NCBI RefSeq assembly: GCF_038005225.1 | Contig: NZ_JBBOSU010000001.1 | Coordinates: forward strand, 2,716,001 to 2,780,000 | DNA length: 64,000 bases | Source of the DNA: Solibacillus sp. FSL K6-1523 | GTDB lineage: Bacteria > Bacillota > Bacilli > Bacillales_A > Planococcaceae | Direction: 5' to 3' | Part shown: in pieces, positions 26,018-34,356 of the stretch | How the letters are laid out: each line of letters opens with the position of its first letter | Numbering within the stretch: position 1 is the stretch's first letter | Program-made: the position numbers and the translations under genes | The notes under the pieces: model-generated | What the model saw: the letters and a program-made list of their open reading frames with translations, nothing else | Databases searched by the model: none | What the model was told of the DNA's origin: nothing

Positions 26018-26494
26018 TTATTGAATCCATTCCATTACAAAAAGTTTTTGTTCTCTCGCATTAGAAATTGCAAGTATGTAGCTATTATCTTCTTCCAATT
26101 TATAAAAGTATTTATCATTATTATCGTAAATTACGGGATTTCCCTGAAATATTTCATTAAATTTCTGCGTATCCTTGTTTATACTAGTTACATCTTCTTG
26201 AAATTGTTTAAGGTGTCTTGAAACAGTATCAATGGATTGTTCATTAATAAGAATCCAACCCTCCTTCTCTTTTAACTTCTTTTCAATAGACCTATAATTA
26301 AGGACATAAAAGGTTTCCCCCTCACTTGGGAACCCATTTCTTGTATTAAATACGGTTTCGACTTTACTTGGTCTAGGTGCCTCAAACCCCCAATTCAATT
26401 TCCATTCAATAGATTGAGCAATATAATTCCAATTTACTATTACAAACCCTACCAATAAAAGCGGCATTGTAATCCAAATTATTTTCTTTTTCAC
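26018..26494 (-). CDS. Membrane-anchored protein, unknown
   Basis: 158 aa with an uncleaved-looking N-terminal TM (residues 4-22) and a polar outside domain ending in DNSYILAISNAREQKLFVMEWIQ. No family recognised. GTG start behind GAGGGG. It is upstream-linked to the DUF5412 gene (67 bp), and both encode small exported or membrane proteins. Confidence 0.65.
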   Translation of the reverse strand: MKKKIIWITMPLLLVGFVIVNWNYIAQSIEWKLNWGFEAPRPSKVETVFNTRNGFPSEGETFYVLNYRSIEKKLKEKEGWILINEQSIDTVSRHLKQFQEDVTSINKDTQKFNEIFQGNPVIYDNNDKYFYKLEEDNSYILAISNAREQKLFVMEWIQ

Positions 26495-26561
26495 AAGATT
26501 CCCCTCTATCCTATCGAATATACTGAATTCCGTTAATCATTCGTAATGTACAAAAGATCGT

Positions 26562-27152
26562 TTAATTTTGGTAGCAAGTCTCGTAATCGTCTTTCATTAA
26601 CAAACTTTTACAAGCCAAACCATTTTCGTGATAAATCTCATTGCCAATTTCTAATTCAATACTTCTATCTGAATTTGGAAAATCGGGTTCGTCATTTTGA
26701 ATAAACAGTGTATCTTCGTCTATCCATTTCATAGTGAAATCACTTTTTGCATCTCCGTAGTATACCGTATCCACTTTATTTTCTTCATTATTGTATGTGA
26801 TTTCAACCCATACATTCACTCCGCCAGCCGCGCCACCATATGGTTCATAAAAAGCATTTGCCGTATACTTTTCTGTAGGTGATATTATAGGTCCAGGTCC
26901 GTCTTGCGTATATTCCCTATCAATTTCACTAAATGTAAAAAAGTACGTTTCATATAGATAGATTGAAGATACTAAAACAACCCCAAATAACGTTGTAATC
27001 AACATATTTTTTGGAAAAGGCTTCTTTTTAATGAAAGCAATGATAAAATTCACACATAAAATGAGAAATAATATAATCGTAATAAAAGCAATTAAGATAC
27101 CAAATAAAATTAAAATAATACTCCCCGCCCTCTTAAGTTCAATCGAAATCAT
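26562..27152 (-). CDS. DUF5412 family membrane protein
   Basis: 196 aa. Two TMs (about 10-37 and 48-68) are followed by an extracytoplasmic domain with ISPTEKYTANAFYEPYGGAAGGVNVWVEI, DEDTLFIQNDEPDFPNSDRSIEL and a final GLACKSLLMKDDYETCY. This is the DUF5412 signature as I know it from Bacillus. The two Cys (about 179 and 192) could form a disulfide. No good ribosome binding site lies before the ATG, only 20 bp after the previous stop, so coupling to the upstream gene is possible. Confidence 0.8.
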   Translation of the reverse strand: MISIELKRAGSIILILFGILIAFITIILFLILCVNFIIAFIKKKPFPKNMLITTLFGVVLVSSIYLYETYFFTFSEIDREYTQDGPGPIISPTEKYTANAFYEPYGGAAGGVNVWVEITYNNEENKVDTVYYGDAKSDFTMKWIDEDTLFIQNDEPDFPNSDRSIELEIGNEIYHENGLACKSLLMKDDYETCYQN

Positions 27153-27172
27153 TTCAATAAAATTTTACCATT

Positions 27173-27388
27173 CTAAAAACTCCAAACAACAAGAATAATA
27201 CTCACGATCCCCCAAACAATGGTGCCCCATATCCACCAAATTACCGATTTAGCTTTTGATGTGTTTTCCTCGTCTTCCAAATTTGCTTTTACAGAAGCGA
27301 CCTTACTTTCCATACCTTTTTTCATAGAAACGAGAACAACAAATCCGATGATGCTAATAGTAAGAGTTATCCAAAATAATGAATTCAC
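27173..27388 (-). CDS. Small two-TM membrane protein
   Basis: 71 aa, TMs at about 3-22 and 49-70 with a charged loop (KANLEDEENTSKAKS). GTG start behind AGAGGGGAT. It lies 20 bp upstream of the DUF5412 gene and probably shares an operon with it. Function unknown. Confidence 0.65.
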   Translation of the reverse strand: MNSLFWITLTISIIGFVVLVSMKKGMESKVASVKANLEDEENTSKAKSVIWWIWGTIVWGIVSIILVVWSF

Positions 27389-27457
27389 TTTCTATCCCCT
27401 CTTTCATTTAGAAATGCTTATTTGAATAAAATTGCATACTTAATACATAATAAGAAG

Positions 27458-27843
27458 TTACTGCTCGACCATTAGAATTTTATTACCTTTAATGATGTAG
27501 GTACCACTTCTTCTTGAAATCACAACAGTTTTAACAGCATATTTATCATTAGCAAATACTAATAAAAAACGGTCGTCAAGGATATCTATTCCACCATTAT
27601 ATCCTTTAAATTTTATGCCCATTGAATCTTCAATCATTTCTTCTGATGTATATGGGCCAAATACGCTAACTTGAGTCCATTTGAAATCAGTTAACCTAGT
27701 TAAATCAATTTGTGTTTCACCGTTTTCTAAAAGGGTGTCAATTTCCTTAGCTAAAGCCGTATCTTGACTAGCTCGATTTGCAAATAAATTAGCAATCAAA
27801 CCTACAGTAACGATCACTAAAATTATATAAACACTTTTTTCAC
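27458..27843 (-). pseudogene. Exported small protein, probably frameshifted at its start
   Basis: The open frame is 119 codons from GTG 27817, but no ribosome binding site precedes that codon. AGGGGGTG lies upstream of GTG 27843 (GTG AAA AAA GTG..TAA), in another frame. One extra A in the A6 run (27835-27840 as T on plus) would give MKKSVYIILVIVTVGLIANLF, a proper signal peptide in frame with the rest. So the start region has lost one base, or the sequence has a homopolymer error. The body (SVFGPYTSEEMIEDSMGIKFKG) is otherwise intact; family unknown. Confidence 0.55.
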
Positions 27844-27917
27844 AAATACTTACACCCCCTAAATTTTCACATACCGTATTTTAAATGACGTTAAATAGAG
27901 AGGTTAAAGTTCCCAAC

Positions 27918-27958
27918 GCGTGGTTTGGAGACATATTGCTTATAAGTAGTCAAAAATA
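27918..27958. repeat. 41-bp dispersed repeat, copy 2
   Basis: Matches 1088-1128 at 33 of 41 positions and lies about 75 bp upstream of the exported-protein gene at 27843. No gene is seen in 27960-28300 apart from the hairpins listed. Confidence 0.5.
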
Positions 27959-28053
27959 TCCCTCTATTTAATTGTTTTATTAAAAGTCAAATTTTAATTA
28001 ACTATACGTTTTTTAACAACAAGAGAATATAATGTTACACATTATGATTGTTC

Positions 28054-28085
28054 AAGACGGAATCCAACAGGGTTTCGTCTTTTTA
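28054..28085 (+). terminator. Terminator-like hairpin
   Basis: AAGACGGAA pairs with TTTCGTCTT (with a G-U), followed by TTTTATT on the plus strand. No plus-strand gene precedes it, so its client is unclear. Confidence 0.45.
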
Positions 28086-28086
28086 T

Positions 28087-28110
28087 TCCACAATCAGGCC
28101 ATATTGTGGA
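28087..28110. repeat. REP-like hairpin (TCCACAAT type)
   Basis: TCCACAAT (28087-28094) and ATTGTGGA (28103-28110) enclose CAGGCCAT. Similar in layout to 30824-30850 and 1255-1290. Confidence 0.5.
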
Positions 28111-28177
28111 GCAACCTCTTTAAATGAAAGTAAAATTTTAAAAGAAGGTTAAGAAATTTTGGACTTTCAAATCAATA

Positions 28178-28208
28178 TAAAAAACGCTGTAGTACACAGC
28201 GTTTTTTG
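28178..28208. terminator. Bidirectional terminator
   Basis: AAAACGCTGT (28181-28190) pairs perfectly with ACAGCGTTTT (28196-28205) across AGTAC, with T-runs on both strands. It probably ends the EamA gene transcript from the right. Confidence 0.8.
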
Positions 28209-28300
28209 CTTTAAATTGGAGAAACAGGGTCCTCTAGGAGCGCTCTAAAAAACAGCGTGCAAAGGTCACTTTTTATTCTCCATTTATCGATGTATTTTAT

Positions 28301-29212
28301 TTATTTCGAAGTATCGGAACAACTTTTCCTTACTAAACAATAAACTTTTAATCTAGATAATTTTTTTATATCTACTTGTGCGATTATAATTCCCAATATA
28401 ACGATACTACAACTAATAATATCTTTTAGCGTAAAAACTTCCTTTAAAAATAGAACCGCAAAAAAGACTGCAAAAATCGGTTCAAGTGCAAAAATTAAAC
28501 CTGTAAGTGTAGGGGTTGTATATTTTTGTGCAATCGTTTGACCAATAAATCCTACTGCACTGCAAAGTATCCCAAGACCTAAAATACCAATCCAAGAATT
28601 TAATGTAGATGGTAAAGACGGAGTTTCAAATAAGATACTGCAAATCATCGCTAATACTCCAGCTACGCCTAATTGTAAAATACCAAGAGTCAGTGGATCA
28701 TCTTCTTTTGTCAATTTTCCTGTTAATATGATGAATGTCGCATACAACAGTGCGCCCATAATACATAAAATATCTCCAGGATTTATTGTTAATGAATGTT
28801 TTAATGTCAATAACCCAATACCCGTCAAAATAAATAGTAACCCAATAAAAACCTGCCTAGATGGTAAGCGTCGAACTAATAAACAATTGATTAAGGGTAC
28901 GAAGATTACTGTAAGGCTTACAAGGAATCCCGCATTAGAGGCTGATGTCATACTAACACCAAATGTGACAAAGGTGAAAACACCAAACAATAATGTTCCT
29001 AGCATAAAAGAAGAAATAATCACTTTTTTAGTAACTAGCATTAAACGTTTGTAAAAGAGAATTCCTGCTATTAAAAAAGCAAGTAAAAATCTAAGCCCAA
29101 CAATGTTGAAGACTTGGAGTGAACCAAGCCCTAATTTCATAAAAACATATGATAGCCCCCAAAAAGCATTTATAACTATCAATAACATATTTGCCAATGT
29201 CTGTTGGCTCAT
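28301..29212 (-). CDS. EamA family (DMT) transporter
   Basis: 303 aa with ten TM segments in two EamA repeats; NAFWGLSYVFMKLGLG begins the first and LYATFIILTGKL the second. The end of repeat two reads LEPIFAVFFAVLFLKEVFTLKDIISCSIVILGII, a classic EamA signature. Members export amino acids or metabolites; the substrate here is unknown. ATG 29212 fits AAGGAGG ten bases upstream; the in-frame TTG 29221 would abut the site. It lies 40 bp after the flavodoxin-like gene, probably one operon. Confidence 0.88.
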   Translation of the reverse strand: MSQQTLANMLLIVINAFWGLSYVFMKLGLGSLQVFNIVGLRFLLAFLIAGILFYKRLMLVTKKVIISSFMLGTLLFGVFTFVTFGVSMTSASNAGFLVSLTVIFVPLINCLLVRRLPSRQVFIGLLFILTGIGLLTLKHSLTINPGDILCIMGALLYATFIILTGKLTKEDDPLTLGILQLGVAGVLAMICSILFETPSLPSTLNSWIGILGLGILCSAVGFIGQTIAQKYTTPTLTGLIFALEPIFAVFFAVLFLKEVFTLKDIISCSIVILGIIIAQVDIKKLSRLKVYCLVRKSCSDTSK

Positions 29213-29251
29213 AAACTCCAATCCTCCTTGTACAGCTTGCGAATTGGAATA

Positions 29252-29791
29252 TTATTGTATTTCCTTTCTTAGCTGTTCCGTTGCAGACAGTGCTATTAAG
29301 TCCTGTGAAATATCACCTGGTCTGTTTCCTTCCCCAATAATATATCCTTCGAATGTTGTCCCTACAAAGTCAAAGATATGTTGAAACTGCTGAATCATTG
29401 GTAAGCCTTTGATAGATGGTTGATCTCCACCCACTGCAATGACATATGCTTTTTTTGAAGCCATTATAGACTTGAAATCAGGATAATTTGGATCTTTTAA
29501 AGTCTGTGACCAACGATCAATAAAGTTCTTCATTGTGCCTGTCATGCTATACCAATAAATTGGGGTTGAAAAAATAAGAATATCATGTGGAAGGTTACGA
29601 TTAATGATGGAATTATAATCATCATTGACTTCAGAAAAACCTTCCTCTGCATGTCGCTTATCAATTATAGGTTCAATTAAATAATCCTTTAAATATACTT
29701 CTTCTACATCTAAACCTTGGATGGCTAACTTTGTTAACGTTTCTGTGTTTCCGTTTAGACGGTTTCCACCGTAAATAACTGCTATTGTCAT
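29252..29791 (-). CDS. Flavodoxin-like NAD(P)H-dependent oxidoreductase
   Basis: 179 aa. The FMN phosphate loop is YGGNRLNGNTETL at the N-terminus, and TPIYWYSMTGTMKNFIDRW near residue 80 is the typical FMN-site loop of this family. VGGDQPS follows. It probably reduces quinones or similar electrophiles. It is divergent from the LysR gene with a palindrome between, and followed by an EamA exporter. A LysR-controlled reduction-plus-efflux response is inferred. Confidence 0.87.
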   Translation of the reverse strand: MTIAVIYGGNRLNGNTETLTKLAIQGLDVEEVYLKDYLIEPIIDKRHAEEGFSEVNDDYNSIINRNLPHDILIFSTPIYWYSMTGTMKNFIDRWSQTLKDPNYPDFKSIMASKKAYVIAVGGDQPSIKGLPMIQQFQHIFDFVGTTFEGYIIGEGNRPGDISQDLIALSATEQLRKEIQ

Positions 29792-29894
29792 GTGAATTAA
29801 CTCCTTTTCCTTGAAATCTTCTACTATTGTTCTTCTGATATTAATATCTTATAATAAGTTGATAAATCGATACAGACGATTATTTCGATTAAAT

Positions 29895-29913
29895 AAATCG
29901 GAATAACCGATTT
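29895..29913. promoter_or_regulatory. Candidate LysR operator
   Basis: AAATCGG-AATAA-CCGATTT, a perfect 7-bp inverted repeat with a 5-bp spacer, lies 17 bp before the LysR ATG in the divergent intergenic region. Confidence 0.6.
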
Positions 29914-29930
29914 AAAAGAGGTTGATATAA

Positions 29931-30815
29931 ATGGATATTAAACAGTTGATTACATTTAAACATGCTGCAGAAAATCTGAACTTTACCCAAACTGCAAAAA
30001 TATTGAATTTTGCTCAATCAAGTGTTACTGCTCAAATCAAATCTCTTGAAGATGAGATTGGGAAACCTTTATTTGAGCGTTTAGGTAAACGACTGATTTT
30101 AACAGAAGCTGGACATCAATTTAAAAGATATGCAGAAAAAATGATTAATTTAAGCCAAGAAGCCATTACAGCTGCAAACGGAGAGGAAGAATTAACTGGT
30201 ACGTTAACAATAGGGGCGCAGGAGAGTCAGTGTACTTATCGATTACCACTAATCCTTAAAGAGTTCAAGGCTGCCTTCCCAAAAGTAAAGCTAGTATTTA
30301 AACCTGCACATTCTGATGAAATGGCGAGAAAGCAGCTAATGGAAGGTTTATTAGATATTGCTTTTATTATGGATGAAAGCAAACCTGACGGATCGTTAAA
30401 GGTAGAGCGACTTATCAAAGAAGAGTTAAAATTAGTTACCTCACCAAACCAATCTAAATCAGACTTTTCAATAGATGATCTGAAACATGAAACTCTTTTA
30501 CTTACAGAAGCTGGATGTTCTTATCGAAATATATTTGAAGAATCTCTAAATTCACTTGGAATATATTCATTAGATAAAATTGAATTTGCTAGTATAGAGG
30601 CCATTAAACAGTGTGTAGTTGCAGGATTAGGAGTGGCACTACTGCCTGAAATGGTAGTTAAAAAAGATATTGAAGAGGGGCGAATGAAGGAATTGCCGTG
30701 GAAGTCTTCCATACCTCCACTTTATACTCAAATTGCTTGGCATAAAGATAAATGGATAACACCACCTTTAGCTGAATTTATAAGCTTAACTCGTAAGATG
30801 TTCCAGTCAGTATAA
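29931..30815 (+). CDS. LysR family transcriptional regulator
   Basis: 294 aa. The N-terminal HTH (residues 1-60: LITFKHAAENLNFTQTAKILNFAQSSVTAQIKSLEDEIGKPLFER) is standard LysR. A periplasmic-binding-like effector domain (about 90-290) has GTLTIGAQES and VVAGLGVALLPEMVV. It is divergent from the flavodoxin/EamA operon, which it probably controls through the palindrome at 29895-29913. ATG start behind AGAGG. Confidence 0.92.
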   Translation: MDIKQLITFKHAAENLNFTQTAKILNFAQSSVTAQIKSLEDEIGKPLFERLGKRLILTEAGHQFKRYAEKMINLSQEAITAANGEEELTGTLTIGAQESQCTYRLPLILKEFKAAFPKVKLVFKPAHSDEMARKQLMEGLLDIAFIMDESKPDGSLKVERLIKEELKLVTSPNQSKSDFSIDDLKHETLLLTEAGCSYRNIFEESLNSLGIYSLDKIEFASIEAIKQCVVAGLGVALLPEMVVKKDIEEGRMKELPWKSSIPPLYTQIAWHKDKWITPPLAEFISLTRKMFQSV

Positions 30816-30823
30816 ATTAAGTT

Positions 30824-30850
30824 CTTCAACAATCGGGCGCGATTATGAAG
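30824..30850. repeat. REP-like hairpin
   Basis: CTTCA..AATCG (30824-30835) pairs with CGATT..TGAAG (30840-30850) around GGCG. It lies right after the LysR stop. Confidence 0.5.
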
Positions 30851-30906
30851 CAACACAGGTAGAAAATAATCAAACTTTTTATAAAACCCACACTTAATTT
30901 TATTAG

Positions 30907-30956
30907 AAAAGAATCCATTTTGAACAATCATTTTTTCAAAAATGGATTCTTTTCAT
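30907..30956 (+). terminator. Terminator after LysR gene
   Basis: A long stem: AAAAGAATCCATTTT-GAA pairs with TTC-AAAAATGGATTCTTTT, T-rich on both sides. It also shields the pseudogene ending at 31015 on the minus strand. Confidence 0.8.
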
Positions 30957-31014
30957 TTATCGTCAAATGTAGTTTATGGGACATTTTTAAACAAACTTTA
31001 TTTTAAAGCTACAT

Positions 31015-31221
31015 CTATTTCAGAAACTTTTCGAATTGGTCAATACCCCATCTTTCTTGATTTTCAGCTACATATTGTTCAACTGCAATAAAACGGTTCA
31101 CTAATTCCTCATTAGAAAGCTACATATACTTCTTTCTTACGTTATTTAAGTCCCGTTCTGGAGCTTTGTCCCCCATGAAACGTAGCTCTAACAATTTAAG
31201 CAAGTAGCCATTATGAATCAT
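31015..31221 (-). pseudogene. Small 68-codon gene with in-frame TAG
   Basis: ATG 31221 overlaps the end of the YndJ-like gene (ATGATTCATAA, the YndJ stop inside), so translational coupling is likely. The frame reads MIHNGYLLKLLELRFMGDKA..RKKYM, then TAG at 31120-31122, then LSNEELVNRFIAVEQYVAENQERW..FEKFLK and a stop. The protein-like character on both sides argues for a single recent nonsense mutation, or readthrough or sequencing error. The family is not recognised. Confidence 0.6.
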
Positions 31222-32773
31222 TTGTTTTCGACTTATCAATGTCATACTCAATTTTTAAAAACTTCAGTCCGAAAATTTTCATTTCATGTATAGCGGTTAA
31301 TTGTGTTTCTGTAGTTGCCTGAATTGTAAAATGTTCAGAAAGAGGCAGTTCAAATATAAATTTACGAAGAGCTAAATAAATCCCCGCATCACCTGCAGCT
31401 TGAGTCGTTAAATGAAGCTTGCCGTCTTCCACATGCAAATCTAAAATGCCAATCATCGTAGAAAAAGGAAGTGGTAACGCGATGTTCATATATGTATGAT
31501 CCGTCGTATGCTTCGAATAAATGGCTGTGAAAACTGTTTTCTCATCAATTGTTCGGATCCATGCTCTTGGCTTTTCTCTGCCATCCAATGTCGCATCTAC
31601 TATAACAATTTTGCCAGTCATCTCTATCTTTTTACTTGAAAGCGGTAAATTAATTTGTTGAGTGAGCGTACTTATTCCTTTATAAAACAAAGCAAATGGC
31701 CAAAACCACGGTTGCCACCTTACCCTTGCAAAAAGTCGATATTCATTCGTATGTTCATAAAAATGAGTAATTGCTTTATGCATCTGCTCAGTGCTTACAA
31801 AATCATTCATATCATCCACTAAACCTTGATACGGTTCATTTTTTGTTTTTAGTCGCCCCCTGATTTGACTGACAGGAAACGTAAATGAACACTGGTTAGT
31901 CGTTGGTGTATAAATTAGCCAGCCTGCAATCGTGAATCCACCAAAGAATAGACAATTTGTAAAGCCATGGAATACAAGCATATTAGGAATATCGACAATT
32001 GATTGCTCTGTGAAATTTCCGTACGCATAAAGAATAGACCAAAATATTGAAAAACAAACAGCTGCAATCGAAAGTCGAATCATACTCCCTTGCAAACGAT
32101 AAAATTTCGTTCGTAATGTGACAAAAAATAATAAGTATATCGCAATAATATATAAAATGGCAGATACGATTTCAATCGTAGTGGATAATGTAATGCCAAT
32201 TGCCATTAAAATCGGTCCTGATGATATGACAACAACAATCGGTTTGTACAGCTTGCTTGTTGTAACTCGACCAATTAACCCGACAGAAATACAAAGTAAA
32301 AATGCGGAATAGTGAAAATGAATGGCAGTTAACCAAGTAATTAGTGGTGTAAATCCAGTCTCAATTCCTGCAATATACGCAAAAAACCAAACACCGCCAA
32401 TGACTAAATACATCAATCCAATATCAATGACGATTTCAGCTGTATTCGTAAATCCTCGATGTAAAAAGCGGCGCATGCCCATCCAGCTAATCATTGCTGT
32501 TGCTACTAAATAGAACCCTGCTCCAGTAATCGATAGTACCTCGTTTATATTAAATCCTACCAATGTGACCCCTAGCATTCCACTAGCCAGTATGATTTTC
32601 TCAACTGTTTTTAGCTCGACAATACATTGAAGTAGTAGTGGTACAAATAAAAGTTGCGCAACCGTTAAATAAATAAAAAAATCAACTTGCTTAATCGGCA
32701 TCATAGTAATGATAAAAAGGCTGATTCCAAGTAATGATAATGGACTAAATAACCTCTTTAAATTGTCCTGCAT
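31211..32773 (-). CDS. yndJ: YndJ-like polytopic membrane protein
   Basis: 520 aa. Residues 1-295 contain about eight TM helices, then a soluble part of about 225 aa ends in EMKIFGLKFLKIEYDID. The architecture and company (DUF4166 and DoxX-like proteins) match YndJ proteins of Bacillus, called putative transporters without proof. The start at 32773 overlaps the DUF4166 gene by 29 bp, so the pair is coupled. The soluble domain, with KIVIVDATLDGREKPRAWIRTIDE, resembles the lipocalin-like parts seen beside DUF4166. Confidence 0.78.
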   Translation of the reverse strand: MQDNLKRLFSPLSLLGISLFIITMMPIKQVDFFIYLTVAQLLFVPLLLQCIVELKTVEKIILASGMLGVTLVGFNINEVLSITGAGFYLVATAMISWMGMRRFLHRGFTNTAEIVIDIGLMYLVIGGVWFFAYIAGIETGFTPLITWLTAIHFHYSAFLLCISVGLIGRVTTSKLYKPIVVVISSGPILMAIGITLSTTIEIVSAILYIIAIYLLFFVTLRTKFYRLQGSMIRLSIAAVCFSIFWSILYAYGNFTEQSIVDIPNMLVFHGFTNCLFFGGFTIAGWLIYTPTTNQCSFTFPVSQIRGRLKTKNEPYQGLVDDMNDFVSTEQMHKAITHFYEHTNEYRLFARVRWQPWFWPFALFYKGISTLTQQINLPLSSKKIEMTGKIVIVDATLDGREKPRAWIRTIDEKTVFTAIYSKHTTDHTYMNIALPLPFSTMIGILDLHVEDGKLHLTTQAAGDAGIYLALRKFIFELPLSEHFTIQATTETQLTAIHEMKIFGLKFLKIEYDIDKSKTNDS

Positions 32774-33350
32774 ACATCATAAGCCTCCCTAACAATGGAT
32801 TATGAATCGATACATGAATTGTAAATACATCACGTTCATCATCATACGCTTCCTCTACAAGTACGCGCCCTTCCAATAATTTAGGCATAGGTATTTCTAA
32901 ATTGCCTAATACAAACCGTTGCACACCTGACCGAATGATTAAATGTCCTTCCTTAGACACCGAAAAATGCAAATCGGAGTAAAATAATGACGGTGAGCCT
33001 AAATAATCTTTTACAATTTGCATTTCTGTATCAATCGTCATTTTTGCATCAAATCGACGCACGATATCTCCAAAATAAAACCTTCTCTCCCATTCAATCT
33101 CATACTCATTATTCGGTAAAACGGTACATGTGTTACGAATCGAAAATCGAATTTGTTCACCCGATTCAGGAAATAAAAAATTGATTTTTGTAGCGAGTAA
33201 ATAAAAAGGCGTTAAAATTTTTGCACCCGATTGGATTTTTTGCATCATACCTGTTGCTACAAAAGGTTCATCCAAAGGCAGTAAATAGCGTTCCTGTAAT
33301 TTGGGATGGAGCTTTTGAAAATCATCACCTAATAATTTTTGATAAATCAT
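32745..33350 (-). CDS. DUF4166 domain protein
   Basis: 201 aa. It starts YQKLLGDDFQKLHPKLQERY, the DUF4166 pattern, and ends EEAYDDERDVFTIHVSIHNPLLGRLMMYAGQF. No membrane segment or signal. Its ATG directly abuts the stop of the upstream SRPBCC/DoxX gene (TAAATG) and its end overlaps YndJ by 29 bp. Tight coupling suggests that the three act as one complex or pathway. Function unknown. Confidence 0.83.
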   Translation of the reverse strand: MIYQKLLGDDFQKLHPKLQERYLLPLDEPFVATGMMQKIQSGAKILTPFYLLATKINFLFPESGEQIRFSIRNTCTVLPNNEYEIEWERRFYFGDIVRRFDAKMTIDTEMQIVKDYLGSPSLFYSDLHFSVSKEGHLIIRSGVQRFVLGNLEIPMPKLLEGRVLVEEAYDDERDVFTIHVSIHNPLLGRLMMYAGQFKEVI

Positions 33351-34259
33351 TTACTCACCGCGCTTTCTTTTACAGCTCTTGGCAGTTGGAACGTTTTGAT
33401 GTAATACAAAACCAATAATAGATAATACGAATAAAGCCAGATTGAATGTCAACACATTAAACGGACCTATTAACGTTGCACTACTTGCTACAACTGCACT
33501 AATCGTCAATATTGGAAATAAAATAATTTGAAGCATATATAACGGGCGCTTATTTATAGGTAGGAGCCAAATGAAACTAAATAGTATTTCGGCAACCCCA
33601 ACCCCTTGTACCGCTAATTGTGCGGCAGTTCCTGTTATTCCACTAATCGCTGAAAATAGGGCGACTTCTTCTGGATGAACAACGATTAATTTCGGGACGA
33701 GCCCTTGGTAAAACCAAGTAAAGAAAAATAATACCGAAATAAAGATTGATAAAAAGAAGCGGCGATACTGAAGTGCTGGCGGCTCTCCCGTATCAATCCA
33801 TCTCTTTAATACATCAAAGCTAAGTGCTGTCGCCCATCCTATAAGTGGTCTGAAAACAACGTCAAAAGCCTGCCCTACTTTGCCATATCGTGCATCATAG
33901 TCATATTGCGTCAGAAACGTTAACTGATCCCCTTTTGGTACGTACTGCCAGTAACCTTTCCCCTGCACGATTGGCGATATTTTTTGTTCGGTTCCAAAGT
34001 GCAATGATGATGTTTTCGAGCCATTCTGTTTATGATGCGTTCCCTTACTTTCACCCCACCCCTCAACAGAAATGAACGGTAACACATTTGTTTTATATGT
34101 AAAAGTTTGCGGAGATTCCTCTTTTTCTTTAGGAATGTAGTTAATTTCCGAGAATCGCAAATCCCATTGCTCATGTAATTTTGGGTTTTGTGTATATTCC
34201 CAAACCGTATCAATGGATGCGTTCATATTTATTTCTACATATATCGGTTTTTGTTTCAC
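33351..34259 (-). CDS. SRPBCC-DoxX fusion membrane protein
   Basis: 302 aa. The N-terminal SRPBCC domain (residues 1-150: VEINMNASIDTVWEYTQNPKLHEQWDLRFSEI) binds a lipid-like ligand in related proteins. The C-terminal 130 residues form four TMs of DoxX-like type (GVAEILFSFIWLLPINKRPLYMLQ). First gene of the YndJ operon. GTG start behind AAGGAG. A membrane-lipid or quinone-related role is inferred from the fold. Confidence 0.8.
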   Translation of the reverse strand: MKQKPIYVEINMNASIDTVWEYTQNPKLHEQWDLRFSEINYIPKEKEESPQTFTYKTNVLPFISVEGWGESKGTHHKQNGSKTSSLHFGTEQKISPIVQGKGYWQYVPKGDQLTFLTQYDYDARYGKVGQAFDVVFRPLIGWATALSFDVLKRWIDTGEPPALQYRRFFLSIFISVLFFFTWFYQGLVPKLIVVHPEEVALFSAISGITGTAAQLAVQGVGVAEILFSFIWLLPINKRPLYMLQIILFPILTISAVVASSATLIGPFNVLTFNLALFVLSIIGFVLHQNVPTAKSCKRKRGE

Positions 34260-34356
34260 TTTAGTACTCCTTTTCTTAACTTTAACTTTCTCAGTGGATC
34301 ATTTTCACTTCTAAGATTCTGAAAGGTCAAAAATGACGCTTGTTCAAAGACTTTTT

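Noticed and set aside
28728-29054. 108-codon plus-strand frame
   Set aside because: It is the shadow of the EamA transporter gene, with low-complexity composition and no ribosome binding site.
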